The position numbers and the translations under genes were made by a program. Below are positions 52,396 through 60,486 of a stretch of 64,000 bases of DNA, in pieces (position 1 is the first letter of the stretch; the number at the start of each line of letters is the position of its first letter). The stretch spans positions 1 to 64,000 of the forward strand of contig CAVZUA010000056.1 in NCBI GenBank assembly GCA_963778385.1, given 5' to 3'. This stretch comes from DATARH01 sp963778385 (GTDB lineage: Bacteria; Pseudomonadota; Alphaproteobacteria; ATCC43930; CGMCC-115725). The notes beneath the pieces were generated by a model, which did no database searches, had not been told where the DNA came from, and saw only the letters and a program-made list of their open reading frames with translations.

Positions 52396-53199
52396 ATGAA
52401 CGCCTACAAGCGCTTGTCCTTTCAATCCCTGGAGGATTACCGTGCATTTCAGGCACGCGAGGAGCCTATGCTTGGCAGCATATGGCAATGGCAGCAAGCG
52501 CTCCCAGACGGCGCGATCCCCGGCGTTTGTGACCTGTGCGTAATACCTACAGCTTTCCAGGTTGATCGCGGCGAACATTGGCAGGGTGCATCGTGCGCGT
52601 GTGGAATGCCAGCCTGTGAGCGCGCCGTCGTTGCAGTGCTGCGCGATGATGCTGCTAAGGATGTCTACCACGTAGGGCACCACTCCATCCTCCGCACATG
52701 GCTTAGCGCGCGCCAGCAAGTCACATCTAGCCAGCACATAGAGGGCGCGGCACCGGGGGAGATGAGGCAGGGCATACGCTGCGAAAGCCTAACGTCCCTC
52801 TCCTTCCCATCGTGCTCTTTTGACGCGGTGATCGCCACCGAAGTCCTAGAACACATACCGGACCACAGGCAAGCCCTGCGAGAGGTCGCGCGCGTGCTGC
52901 GCCCAGGAGGTAGAGCGATCTTGACGTTCCCTTGGGCGGGGGCCACAGGTGAGCGCTACGCCCACATTGAGCGCGCTAGGGTGCTCCCGTGCGGCACCAT
53001 AGAGCATCTACTTCCTCCTGAGTATCACGGAGACCCGGCGCGACCCGAAGAGGGCATCCTGTGCTTTAGGGTCTACGGTTGGCGCATCCTAGATGAGCTT
53101 CGCGAGGCGGGCTTTCGGAGCGCCACAGCGGAGATACTATTCGCGCCGCTCCATGGCCAGTTCACCTTACATAACCCGGTCATTGTGGGGGTGCGCTAG
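52396..53199 (+). CDS. SAM-dependent methyltransferase of foreign composition
   Basis: A 267-residue class I methyltransferase. FDAVIATEVLEHIPDHRQAL is the motif-IV region and LREVARVLRPGGRAILTFPW the motif after it. An N-terminal segment has cysteines (VCDLCVIPTAF and ASCACGMPACERAV) that may form a small metal site. Motif I is poorly conserved. Codon use differs from the neighbours: frequent AGG, CTA, ATA and ACA codons and lower GC point to recent transfer. ATG 52396 is preceded by GAGGAGCG. It sits between a strong terminator and the IS3 element, inside a disrupted gene. Substrate unknown; phage-related methyltransferases are a reasonable comparison. Confidence 0.75.
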   Translation: MNAYKRLSFQSLEDYRAFQAREEPMLGSIWQWQQALPDGAIPGVCDLCVIPTAFQVDRGEHWQGASCACGMPACERAVVAVLRDDAAKDVYHVGHHSILRTWLSARQQVTSSQHIEGAAPGEMRQGIRCESLTSLSFPSCSFDAVIATEVLEHIPDHRQALREVARVLRPGGRAILTFPWAGATGERYAHIERARVLPCGTIEHLLPPEYHGDPARPEEGILCFRVYGWRILDELREAGFRSATAEILFAPLHGQFTLHNPVIVGVR

Positions 53200-53286
53200 A
53201 AACCCACAGGATCGCATGACGGCTTTTAGGCTACAGGGAGAGGACTGCTTCCTGGACTTGCCCCGCTTTAGTGGAGAGGGATTGGC

Positions 53287-54147
53287 TCATTTGGCGGCCG
53301 TTTTTTCGAACTGAGCCGGGCTTGTGAAGTCGAGGGCGGAATGGCGCCGGACGGGATTGTAGAACCCGTCGATATAGCGGCCAATGGCCTGGTCGGCTTC
53401 TTGGCGGGTGTAGAAGACGGTCCGCCAGACGAGCTCGGATTTCAGGGTCTTGAAGAACGTTTCCACCATGGCGTTGTCGTAGCAATTTCCCTTGCCGGAC
53501 ATTGAGATCATGATGCCGTGCTTGCGCAGCTCGGCCTGATAATCGATCGAGCAATACTGGCTGCCACGGTCTGAATGGTGGACCAGCCCGGCTGCCGGAC
53601 GACGCATGGTCAGGGATTTGCGCAGAGCAGACAGAGCCAGGTCCCGATGCAACCGGTCGCCGGTTGCCCAGCCGACGACCCGACGAGCGAACAGGTCGAT
53701 GACAACCGCGAGGTACAACCAGCCTTCGCGGGTCCACACGTAGGAGATGTCGGCACCCCACTTCTTATCGGGGCCGGTTGCCGTGAAGTCCTGATCAAGC
53801 AGGTTCGGCGCGACCGGCCAAGCGTGATGGCTGTCCGTGGTCCGCTTGAACCGCCGCTTCTGCCGAGCCTGCAGGCCGTTGTCGCGCATCAGCCGGGCGA
53901 TCCGGCGACGACCGACCACTAGGCCGATATCCCGCAGTTCCCGTGTCATTCGGGGACTGCCATAGGTGCTGTTCGACAAGGCAAAGGCCGACCGGACATG
54001 CGCCAGCAGCACCATGTCGTCGCGTTGGCGGTGGCAGGCCAGCCGACCTCTCCAGGCAAAATAACCGCTTTGGCTGACACCAAGCACGCAACAAAGGCGA
54101 TGGACGGGGAATGCCGCTTTCGCCCCATCGATGAGCGCGAACCTCAT
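53287..54147 (-). CDS. IS3-family transposase OrfB (DDE integrase domain)
   Basis: A 286-residue retroviral-integrase-like transposase. The DDE triad is seen in KKWGADISYVWTREGWLYLA (first Asp), HHSDRGSQYCSIDYQAELRK (second Asp) and NCYDNAMVETFFKTLKSELV (Glu). FYNPVRRHSALDFTSPAQFE is the standard C-terminus of IS3-group transposases. An upstream helix-turn-helix-like part (VLGVSQSGYFAWRGR) joins OrfA. Its start overlaps the OrfA stop by four bases (ATGA), and a run of six T lies just upstream, so an OrfAB fusion by frameshifting is possible. Full length. Confidence 0.95.
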   Translation of the reverse strand: MRFALIDGAKAAFPVHRLCCVLGVSQSGYFAWRGRLACHRQRDDMVLLAHVRSAFALSNSTYGSPRMTRELRDIGLVVGRRRIARLMRDNGLQARQKRRFKRTTDSHHAWPVAPNLLDQDFTATGPDKKWGADISYVWTREGWLYLAVVIDLFARRVVGWATGDRLHRDLALSALRKSLTMRRPAAGLVHHSDRGSQYCSIDYQAELRKHGIMISMSGKGNCYDNAMVETFFKTLKSELVWRTVFYTRQEADQAIGRYIDGFYNPVRRHSALDFTSPAQFEKTAAK

Positions 54148-54431
54148 CGACTTCCCTCCCGGGCGAAAAAAGCGGTGGCCTTCTTCAGGATGTCCCGCTC
54201 CTGGCGAAGGATCTCGTTCTCCCGGCGCAGCCGCTCCAGCTCGGCTGTGACATCACTCTCCGCCGCCGCGGGGTCGACAGCGTGCCGATCCCGGCTCCGC
54301 CCGATCCAGCGGACCAGCGTCGATAGCCCAATTCCCAGATCACCGGCGATCTCGCGCTGCGTTCGCCCGCTGGTCTGCACCAAGCGGACCGCTTCCTCCG
54401 CAAATTCCTTCGTAAACCGTCGCTGCTGCAT
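54144..54431 (-). CDS. IS3-family transposase OrfA
   Basis: A 95-residue DNA-binding protein. RRFTKEFAEEAVRLVQTSGR followed by TQREIAGDLGIGLSTLVRWI is the helix-turn-helix that recognises the IS ends. ELERLRRENEILRQERDILK is the leucine-zipper coiled coil used to pair with OrfAB. It ends at the start of OrfB with a 4-base overlap. Intact and of normal length for IS3 OrfA. Confidence 0.95.
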   Translation of the reverse strand: MQQRRFTKEFAEEAVRLVQTSGRTQREIAGDLGIGLSTLVRWIGRSRDRHAVDPAAAESDVTAELERLRRENEILRQERDILKKATAFFAREGSR

Positions 54432-54604
54432 CGTCGAGTTCCTCCTAAATCATCGGGGAACTCTCCACTTTTCCGAAGCAAGTCCATCCCTTGCCCTGTG
54501 CGGCCCGCCGCGCGGCACAGAATGGCATTCCCTTGGGGGCCTATCCCTGAAGGGTGCACCACCCATGCCCCACCCTGAGGCATGGCACTATGGCGGCTCG
54601 TGTA

Positions 54605-55020
54605 GGTCCACGGAAACTCACCGAACTCGGCGGCGTGTGCATAGGCGTCGAAGATGCGCGCCAGCTCGGCGCCGTCATAGGGGTGAGGCCCCCAGCGGCG
54701 ACGCCGTGGGCGATCCCCGCAATCGCGGGGGCGAGGTCGGCGGTCGAAGCGATCGCCGGCAGATCAAGCGCGACCGCACGCGGCCGGCGCGGCACGAGAC
54801 GTTCGAGACAAAGCTTGAGCGCGACGCGGTCACCGTCGAGCGCCAGTTCGATGCATTTGCGCGCCAGCGCCTCGGCCTCGCCGTCGAACAGCGCCTGGGC
54901 AATGTCGGTCGCCCGGTTGCGCGCGCCCGACGACCGCCCCGCCGGGTTGCCCGACACCCCCTTCTCAAACGGCCGCCCGACCCCCCGCCGTCGCTGTTGT
55001 TGCAGATGTTTTGCAGCCAT
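54605..55020 (-). pseudogene. DUF5681-type gene, frameshifted and cut by an insertion
   Basis: From ATG 55020 the frame gives RRGVGRPFEKGVSGNPAGRS and RNRATDIAQALFDGEAEALA, the DUF5681 signature (phosphate-like FxKGxSGNPxGR motif), then ALKLCLERLVPRRPRAVAL. At about 54680 one C appears missing from a CCC run, and the protein continues in another frame as LTPYDGAELARIFDAYAHAA before running into unrelated sequence near 54605. The likely C-terminal end is at 52257-52322 in the same orientation. Function is unknown; such genes occur near phage and mobile DNA and in alphaproteobacterial chromosomes. Confidence 0.7.
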
Positions 55021-55125
55021 GACCATTCGCTCCGATTGCAATGAGCCTCAGATAGGGACGCGAGGCTATTTTCGCAATATATGATGCGATTATGAATATT
55101 TGCGGGTCGCTGCGAGACCCGCCGA

Positions 55126-55323
55126 TTGTTGGGCGTTGAGCCCGGCCTTGGTAAGGCGTTGGGCCTCGACGAGGCATGGGCGACGCGGGTGATTGAGCAA
55201 GTCGGCAATTACGGTCAGGTCTTCGAACGAAATCTAGGCAGCGGGTCGCCGCTTCGTCTGGAGCGCGGCGTCAACGCCTTATGGACTAAAGGCGGGCTAA
55301 TTTTCGCGCCGCCGCTGCGGTAA
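55126..55323 (+). pseudogene. aapJ: C-terminal remnant of AapJ-type amino-acid-binding protein
   Basis: Sixty-five codons read GVEPGLGKALGLDEAWATRV, IEQVGNYGQVFERNLGSGSP and NALWTKGGLIFAPPLR, ending in a stop at 55323. This is the exact end of the periplasmic general L-amino-acid-binding protein AapJ (about 340 residues). The first four fifths of the gene are absent, and no aapQMP transporter genes follow; an IS1182-like element starts 15 bases downstream. The piece therefore records the loss of an amino-acid ABC transporter locus at this site. Confidence 0.85.
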
Positions 55324-55337
55324 GGTCTGCTTAGGGG

Positions 55338-56862
55338 CGATTGTGTTGAAAAAGTCGGCGCTTGCGGCGCGGAGGGTTCGCTGATTTAGTCCTGTCGGGG
55401 GACTGAACATCATGATGGGCGATCGGCATGCCGCGCAGGCGGCTTTGTTTTATGAGTTCTCGCTAGAGACCCACGTGCCTGCCAGGCACCTGCTGCGGTT
55501 GATCGACAGGTTTGTCGAACTCGACGGCCTGAGGCGAGAGCTGGCGCCGTTCTACAGCGATATCGGCCGGCCGTCGGTCGATCCCGAACTGATGATCCGG
55601 ATGCTGATCGTCGGCTACTGCTTCGGCATCCGCTCGGAGCGGCGCCTGTGTGAAGAGGTCCACCTCAACCTCGCCTACCGGTGGTTCTGTCGGCTCGGGC
55701 TCGATGGCTCGGTGCCTGACCATTCGACCTTCTCGAAGAACCGGCATGGCCGCTTTCGCGAGAGCGATCTGCTGCGGCGGCTGTTCGAGAGCGTGCTGCG
55801 GCGCTGCCTCGACGAGGGCTTGGTCGGCGGTGAAGGCTTTGCTGTCGACGCCAGCCTGATCCAGGCCGACGCCAGCGATCGCAACCGCGTCGAGGGTGCC
55901 GCGGGTTTGCCACCGGACACCGCCGGCCGTGCGGTCGAGGAATATCTCGCCGTGCTCGATGACGCGGCGTTTGGTGCTGCAACCGAGACGACTCCCAAGT
56001 TCATTGCACCGTCCGATCCGGCGACACGGTGGACCGCCGCGCACCGGGGACCGGCCTTCTTCGCCTATTCGACCAATTACCTGATCGACGTCGACAACGC
56101 GATCATCGTCGATGTCGAAGCGACCACGGCGATCCGTCAGGCCGAGATTCTGGCGGCAAAGCGCATGATCGAGCGCTCGATGGAGCGCTTCAATCTCCAC
56201 CCCGCCAGGCTGATCGGCGACACCGCCTACGGGTCCGCCGAGATGCTGAACTGGCTCGTCCACGAGCACGGGATCGAGCCCCACGTTCCCGTGTTCGACA
56301 AGTCCAAGCGCACCGACGGCACCTTCTCGCGCGAGGACTTCACCTACAACCACGCCAGCGACACCTACCTCTGCCCTGCTGGAAAGGTTCTCCAGCACTA
56401 TCGCCGAGCGTTCATCACGCCGCGAACCGGTGTGTCGAAAGACAATCTGATCCGCTACCGGGCAAGCATGCGCGACTGCCAGCCATGTCCGCTCAAGCCG
56501 CACTGCTGTCCCAACGCTCCAGCCCGCAAGGTGCTGCGCTCGATCCACGAAGGGGCGCGTGACCTCGCCCGGGAGATTGCCAAAACAGACGCTTACCAGA
56601 CCTCGCGCCGCCAGCGCAAAAAGGTCGAGATGCTCTTCGCCCACCTCAAACGCATCCTCAAACTGGATCGTCTCCGATTACGCGGCCCGTGCGGCGCCCG
56701 CGATGAGTTCCACCTCGCCGCCACCGCACAGAACCTCCGTAAACTGGCCAAACTGATCCCCGCACCGGAGATAATCGAGGCGGCGTGAGCCGCCCCGCGC
56801 TCTCAACCTCCGTGCCGGCCGCTACTGGGATCGACCAAAAACCGACTTCTTCAACACAATCG
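55338..56862 (+). mobile_element. Complete IS1182-family-like insertion sequence
   Basis: The ends carry 21-base inverted repeats that start CGATTGTGTTGAA (55338-55358) and match the right end (56842-56862) at all but one position. They flank one transposase gene reading rightward. No clear target duplication was found. The element lies between the aapJ remnant and gatB and ends 70 bases before the gatB stop. Confidence 0.88.
55412..56788 (+). CDS. IS1182-family transposase
   Basis: A 458-residue DDE transposase. The N-terminal DUF772 domain has ELMIRMLIVGYCFGIRSERR and VPDHSTFSKNRHGRFRESDL. The catalytic part has GEGFAVDASLIQADASDRNR (first Asp), NLHPARLIGDTAYGSAEMLN (second Asp) and RRQRKKVEMLFAHLKRILKL (Glu). 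Cysteines in RDCQPCPLKPHCCPNA form the zinc-binding insert typical of IS1182. ATG 55412 or the next ATG three bases later starts it. It is intact and full-length with both inverted repeats, so it may be active. Confidence 0.93.
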   Translation: MMGDRHAAQAALFYEFSLETHVPARHLLRLIDRFVELDGLRRELAPFYSDIGRPSVDPELMIRMLIVGYCFGIRSERRLCEEVHLNLAYRWFCRLGLDGSVPDHSTFSKNRHGRFRESDLLRRLFESVLRRCLDEGLVGGEGFAVDASLIQADASDRNRVEGAAGLPPDTAGRAVEEYLAVLDDAAFGAATETTPKFIAPSDPATRWTAAHRGPAFFAYSTNYLIDVDNAIIVDVEATTAIRQAEILAAKRMIERSMERFNLHPARLIGDTAYGSAEMLNWLVHEHGIEPHVPVFDKSKRTDGTFSREDFTYNHASDTYLCPAGKVLQHYRRAFITPRTGVSKDNLIRYRASMRDCQPCPLKPHCCPNAPARKVLRSIHEGARDLAREIAKTDAYQTSRRQRKKVEMLFAHLKRILKLDRLRLRGPCGARDEFHLAATAQNLRKLAKLIPAPEIIEAA

Positions 56863-56931
56863 GGCAAACGCGGCCATTGCGACCCTGTAGCAGGCGGCCT
56901 GCGGCGCGACCTGTCGACCGCAGGGGTAGGT

Positions 56932-58380
56932 TCAGCCGCCGAGCTTTTTTTTGAGCAGCTCGTTGACCAGCGCCGGGTTGGCCTTGCCCTGGGTCGCCTT
57001 CATGACCTGGCCGACAAAGAAGCCGAGCACCTTGGGGTTGGCGGCGTATTGCGCGACCTGCGCCGGGTTGGCGGCGAGCGCGGCGTCGACCGCGGCCTCG
57101 ATCGCGCCGGTGTCGGTGACCTGGCGCAGCCCCTTGGCTTCGACGATCGCCGCCGGGTCGCCGCCGCCCTCGACCATCTCGGCGAAGACGTCCTTGGCGA
57201 TGCGGCCGGAGATCGTGCCGTCGGCGATCAGGTCGATCAGTACCCCCATCCGCTCGGCTTCAATCGGTGATCCGATGCCGGCGCCCGTTCGGTGCAACTG
57301 CTCGAGCAAAGCGCCTGTTACCCAATTGGCTGCCATCCTAGCGTCGCGGCCGCGCGCCACCGCCTCGAAATAATCCGCAGTCGCGCGCTCGGCGATCAAT
57401 ACTTCGACCACTTCGGCAGAAAGCCGGTATTGGGACATAAACCGGACCCGCTTCTTGTCCGGCAATTCGGGCAAATCAGCCTTCAACCCGGCGACCCAGG
57501 CGGGGTCGAGCACCAGCGGCAGCAAATCGGGGTCGGGGAAATAGCGGTAGTCGAAGTCGTTTTCCTTGGAGCGCATCCGCCGGGTTTCGCCGCGCGCGGT
57601 GTCAAACAACCGCGTCTGCTGCTCGATCTTGCCGCCGTCTTCGAGGATGTCGACCTGGCGGCGGGCCTCCGCCTCGATCGCCTGCATCACAAAGCGCACC
57701 GAGTTAAGGTTCTTGATCTCGCAGCGCGTGCCGAACGGCCCGCCCGGCTTGCGCACCGAGACGTTGCAGTCGCAGCGCAGCGACCCCTCCTCCATGTTGC
57801 CGTCGCAGGTGCCGAGATACCTGAGGATCGAGCGCAGCTTGCGCAGATAGATGCCGGCTTCCTCGGCCGAACGCAAATCGGGCTCGGAGACGATCTCCAT
57901 CAGCCCGATCCCAGCGCGGTTGAGGTCGACATAGGTGTCGCGCGGGTGCTGGTCGTGCAGGCTCTTGCCGGCGTCCTGTTCGAGATGCAGCCGGGTGATG
58001 CCGATCGCCCGCGCGGTGCCGTCGGGCATCTCGATCTCGACGCAGCCGCGGCCGACGACCGGCTGCTGGTATTGCGAGATCTGATAGCCGGGCGGCAGGT
58101 CGGGGTAGAAATAGTTCTTGCGGTCGAAGATGCTGTGCAGATTGATCTGCGCGTTGAGGCCGAGCCCGGTCTTCACCGCCTGCTCGACGCAATGTCGGTT
58201 GATCACCGGCAGCATGCCGGGAAACGCGGCGTCGACGGTCGAGACCTGGGTGTTCGGCTCGGCGCCGAACGCCGTCGCCGCGCCGGAGAACAGCTTCGCC
58301 TGCGCGACGCACTGGGCATGCACCTCAAGCCCGATGACGATTTCCCACTCGCCGGTGCGGCCTTGGATTAATGCGGTCAT
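56932..58380 (-). CDS. gatB: Asp/Glu-tRNA amidotransferase subunit B
   Basis: A 482-residue subunit that phosphorylates the mischarged Glu-tRNA(Gln) or Asp-tRNA(Asn), so that GatA-derived ammonia can convert it. EWEIVIGLEVHAQCVAQAKL, PGYQISQYQQPVVGRGCVEI, EIKNLNSVRFVMQAIEAEAR and RSKENDFDYRYFPDPDLLPL are the signature blocks. The C-terminal helical and YqeY-like domain ends KANPALVNELLKKKLGG. ATG 58380 begins at the conserved N-terminus. It is separated from gatA by a 200-base repeat-rich gap, which is larger than the usual tight spacing. Its 3-prime end borders the IS1182 element. Confidence 0.96.
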   Translation of the reverse strand: MTALIQGRTGEWEIVIGLEVHAQCVAQAKLFSGAATAFGAEPNTQVSTVDAAFPGMLPVINRHCVEQAVKTGLGLNAQINLHSIFDRKNYFYPDLPPGYQISQYQQPVVGRGCVEIEMPDGTARAIGITRLHLEQDAGKSLHDQHPRDTYVDLNRAGIGLMEIVSEPDLRSAEEAGIYLRKLRSILRYLGTCDGNMEEGSLRCDCNVSVRKPGGPFGTRCEIKNLNSVRFVMQAIEAEARRQVDILEDGGKIEQQTRLFDTARGETRRMRSKENDFDYRYFPDPDLLPLVLDPAWVAGLKADLPELPDKKRVRFMSQYRLSAEVVEVLIAERATADYFEAVARGRDARMAANWVTGALLEQLHRTGAGIGSPIEAERMGVLIDLIADGTISGRIAKDVFAEMVEGGGDPAAIVEAKGLRQVTDTGAIEAAVDAALAANPAQVAQYAANPKVLGFFVGQVMKATQGKANPALVNELLKKKLGG

Positions 58381-58422
58381 GGTGACCTGATCTTTTCTGC
58401 CTGAACGACAACCTCGGCCGGC

Positions 58423-58550
58423 GCCCCCTCCGGCTCGCTGCGCTCGCCGCCTCCCCCGCGACGCAGGGGAGGAACTGCGAGATGCCGACACGACCCGGTT
58501 CCTCCCCCGATATCGGGGGAGGGGGACCATGCGAAGCATGGTGGAAGGGG
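58423..58550. repeat. GC-rich palindromic intergenic repeat between gatA and gatB
   Basis: The core at 58501-58522 is a perfect 22-base palindrome built of CCTCCCCCGAT and its complement. It is followed by a second small hairpin, ACCATGC-GAA-GCATGGT (58526-58542), and preceded by CCTCCCCCGCGACGCAGGGGAGG. This composite is a REP-like element of the type repeated through many alphaproteobacterial genomes. Confidence 0.85.
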
Positions 58551-58577
58551 CACAGTGGTCAGCGCAGACGCCATCTG

Positions 58578-60053
58578 CTAGCGCTCGGCCAAGAAGCCTG
58601 GAAGATGGGTGAAGGCGGCGGCGGTTTCCAGCACCTGACCGACGCGCAGCACCATCGCCTCGTCAAAGGCGCGGCCGATGATCTGCAGGCCGAGCGGGAG
58701 ACCGTCGGACAAGCCGGCGGGCACTGAGATTGCCGGCAGGCCGGCAAGGTCGGCGGGCACGGTGAACACGTCGTTGAGATACATCGCGACGGGGTCATCG
58801 CTCTTCTCGCCGATCGCGAAGGCGGCCGAGGGGGTGGTTGGGGTGAGGATGGCGTCGCAGCGCTCGAACGCGGCGGCGAAATCGCGGGCGATCAGCGTGC
58901 GCACCCGCTGCGCCTTGAGGTAATAGGCGTCGTAATAGCCGGCCGACAGCACATAGGTGCCGATCAGCACGCGGCGCCGTACCTCGGGGCCAAAGCCGGC
59001 GGCGCGGGTTTTTTCGTACATGTCGTCGAGGCTGTCGCCGTCGACACGCAGGCCGAATTTGACGCCGTCATAGCGCGCGAGGTTCGACGACGCCTCGGCC
59101 GGGGCGATGACGTAATAGGCCGGCAGCGCGTATTTGGTCATCGGCAGCGAGATTTCGACCGGCTCGGCGCCGGCGTCCTTGAGCCAGGCGATGCCGGCCT
59201 GCCACAGGCTCTCGATCTCGCCGGCCATGCCGTCGACGCGGTATTCCCTGGGGATGCCGATCTTGAGCCCGCGGACGTCGCCGGTCAGCGCCGCGCCGTA
59301 ATCCGGCACCGGCACCGGCGCGGAGGTCGAGTCGCGCGGGTCATGCCCGGCCATCGCGCCGAGCATCATCGCCGCGTCGCGCACGGTGCGGGTCATCGGC
59401 CCGGGATGGTCGAGCGAGGAGGCGAAGGCGACGACGCCCCAGCGCGAGCAGCGGCCATAGGTCGGCTTCAGCCCGACAATGCCGCAAAAGCTCGCCGGCT
59501 GGCGGATCGAGCCGCCGGTGTCGGTGCCAGTCGCGCCGAGCGCGGCATGCGCCGCGACCGCCGCGGCCGAGCCGCCGGACGAGCCGCCGGGCACCAGCGG
59601 CCGGTTGTCTCCAGGCCGGCGCCACGGGTTTTCGGTCGGGCCGTAATAGCTGGAAGTGGTCGACGAACCCATCGCGAACTCGTCCATATTGGTCTTGCCC
59701 AGCATCACCGCGCCCGCCGCCCACAACTTCTCGGTGACAGTCAACTCGTAGGGCGGGGTGAACCCGTCGAGGATGTGCGACGACGCTGTCGTCAGCACGC
59801 CCTTGGTGCAGAACAGATCCTTGATGGCAAGCGGGATACCGTCGAGCGGCAGAGCCTCCCCTTTCGCCAGCCGCGCGTCGGAAGCGGCCGCCGTCTCCAG
59901 CGCGTGCTCTGGGGTGGTGGTGACGAACGCGTTGAGCGGCGCGATCTGCTCGACCGCATGGTTGTAGGCAGCGGCCAGCTCGCGGGCCGAGAATCGCTTG
60001 GCCCGCAGCCCGTCGCGCGCCTCGGCCATGGTGAGGTCGGTGAGCGCGCTCAC
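58578..60053 (-). CDS. gatA: Asp/Glu-tRNA amidotransferase subunit A
   Basis: A 491-residue amidase that hydrolyses glutamine to supply ammonia to GatB. The Ser-cisSer-Lys triad is in PLAIKDLFCTKGVLTTAS (Lys) and PGGSSGGSAAAVAAHAALG plus GTDTGGSIRQPASFCG (the two serines). LKPTYGRCSRWGVVAFASSL and FEPEDPVAMYLNDVFTVPAD-like segments follow. Full length for the family. Its start overlaps the gatC stop by 4 bases (60050-60053), so the two are co-translated. Confidence 0.96.
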   Translation of the reverse strand: MSALTDLTMAEARDGLRAKRFSARELAAAYNHAVEQIAPLNAFVTTTPEHALETAAASDARLAKGEALPLDGIPLAIKDLFCTKGVLTTASSHILDGFTPPYELTVTEKLWAAGAVMLGKTNMDEFAMGSSTTSSYYGPTENPWRRPGDNRPLVPGGSSGGSAAAVAAHAALGATGTDTGGSIRQPASFCGIVGLKPTYGRCSRWGVVAFASSLDHPGPMTRTVRDAAMMLGAMAGHDPRDSTSAPVPVPDYGAALTGDVRGLKIGIPREYRVDGMAGEIESLWQAGIAWLKDAGAEPVEISLPMTKYALPAYYVIAPAEASSNLARYDGVKFGLRVDGDSLDDMYEKTRAAGFGPEVRRRVLIGTYVLSAGYYDAYYLKAQRVRTLIARDFAAAFERCDAILTPTTPSAAFAIGEKSDDPVAMYLNDVFTVPADLAGLPAISVPAGLSDGLPLGLQIIGRAFDEAMVLRVGQVLETAAAFTHLPGFLAER

Positions 60054-60337
60054 TCGACCACCTTGGGCACGGCATAGAACCCGCGCGCGGCGCGCGGGGC
60101 GTTACCGATCGCGGCCTCGCGGTTACCGCCGTCGGTCACGACATCGTCGCGCATCGGCAGCGTCATCTCGGCGACGCTGGTCATCGGCGGCACGTCCTCG
60201 GTGTCGACCGCCATCAGCTGCTCGACCCAATCGAGGATGCCGCTCAGCTCCGCCGCGAGCGGTTCGAGCTGATCCTCGGGGACGCGAATGCGCGCCAGGG
60301 TGGCGATGCGCGCCACGGTGGCCTTGTCCAACGCCAT
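60050..60337 (-). CDS. gatC: Asp/Glu-tRNA amidotransferase subunit C
   Basis: A 95-residue chaperone-like subunit that wraps GatA and GatB. It reads MALDKATVARIATLARIRVP, LAAELSGILDWVEQLMAVDT and ends with NAPRAARGFYAVPKVVE, the standard C-terminal motif. It is the first gene of the gatCAB operon, with its promoter in the 150-base gap upstream. Confidence 0.95.
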   Translation of the reverse strand: MALDKATVARIATLARIRVPEDQLEPLAAELSGILDWVEQLMAVDTEDVPPMTSVAEMTLPMRDDVVTDGGNREAAIGNAPRAARGFYAVPKVVE

Positions 60338-60450
60338 GATTTCGGTGTCTTTCGCAGCAAAATTAGCGACTTCACGCTATCATCGGGCATGATCGTCGAC
60401 AACGGTCACGATTTTGGCGACGGTCGACCTCCAAGTTTGCAATCCCGGCT

Positions 60451-60472
60451 CGACCTTGCCGTGGCAAGGTCG
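60451..60472. terminator. Perfect 10-base-pair hairpin between gatC and the DUF2955 gene
   Basis: CGACCTTGCC (60451-60460) pairs perfectly with GGCAAGGTCG (60463-60472) across a 2-base loop. It lies downstream of the DUF2955 gene stop and upstream of gatC. There is no T-run, so factor-independent termination is doubtful; a regulatory inverted repeat is possible. Confidence 0.4.
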
Positions 60473-60486
60473 TAGTGGCGCAAACG

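Larger units (their letters stand above)
53253..54486 (-). mobile_element. Complete IS3-family insertion sequence
   Basis: The element has imperfect terminal inverted repeats: TGGACTTGC at both ends, then CCCG against TTCG, and AGTGGAGAG further in (53253-53279 and 54461-54486). It is flanked by a 3-base direct repeat TCC (53250-53252 and 54487-54489), the usual target duplication for IS3. It carries two overlapping genes (orfA, orfB) leftward. Both are intact and the ends are complete, so it may still be active. It lies within the segment that interrupts the DUF5681-type gene. Confidence 0.92.
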
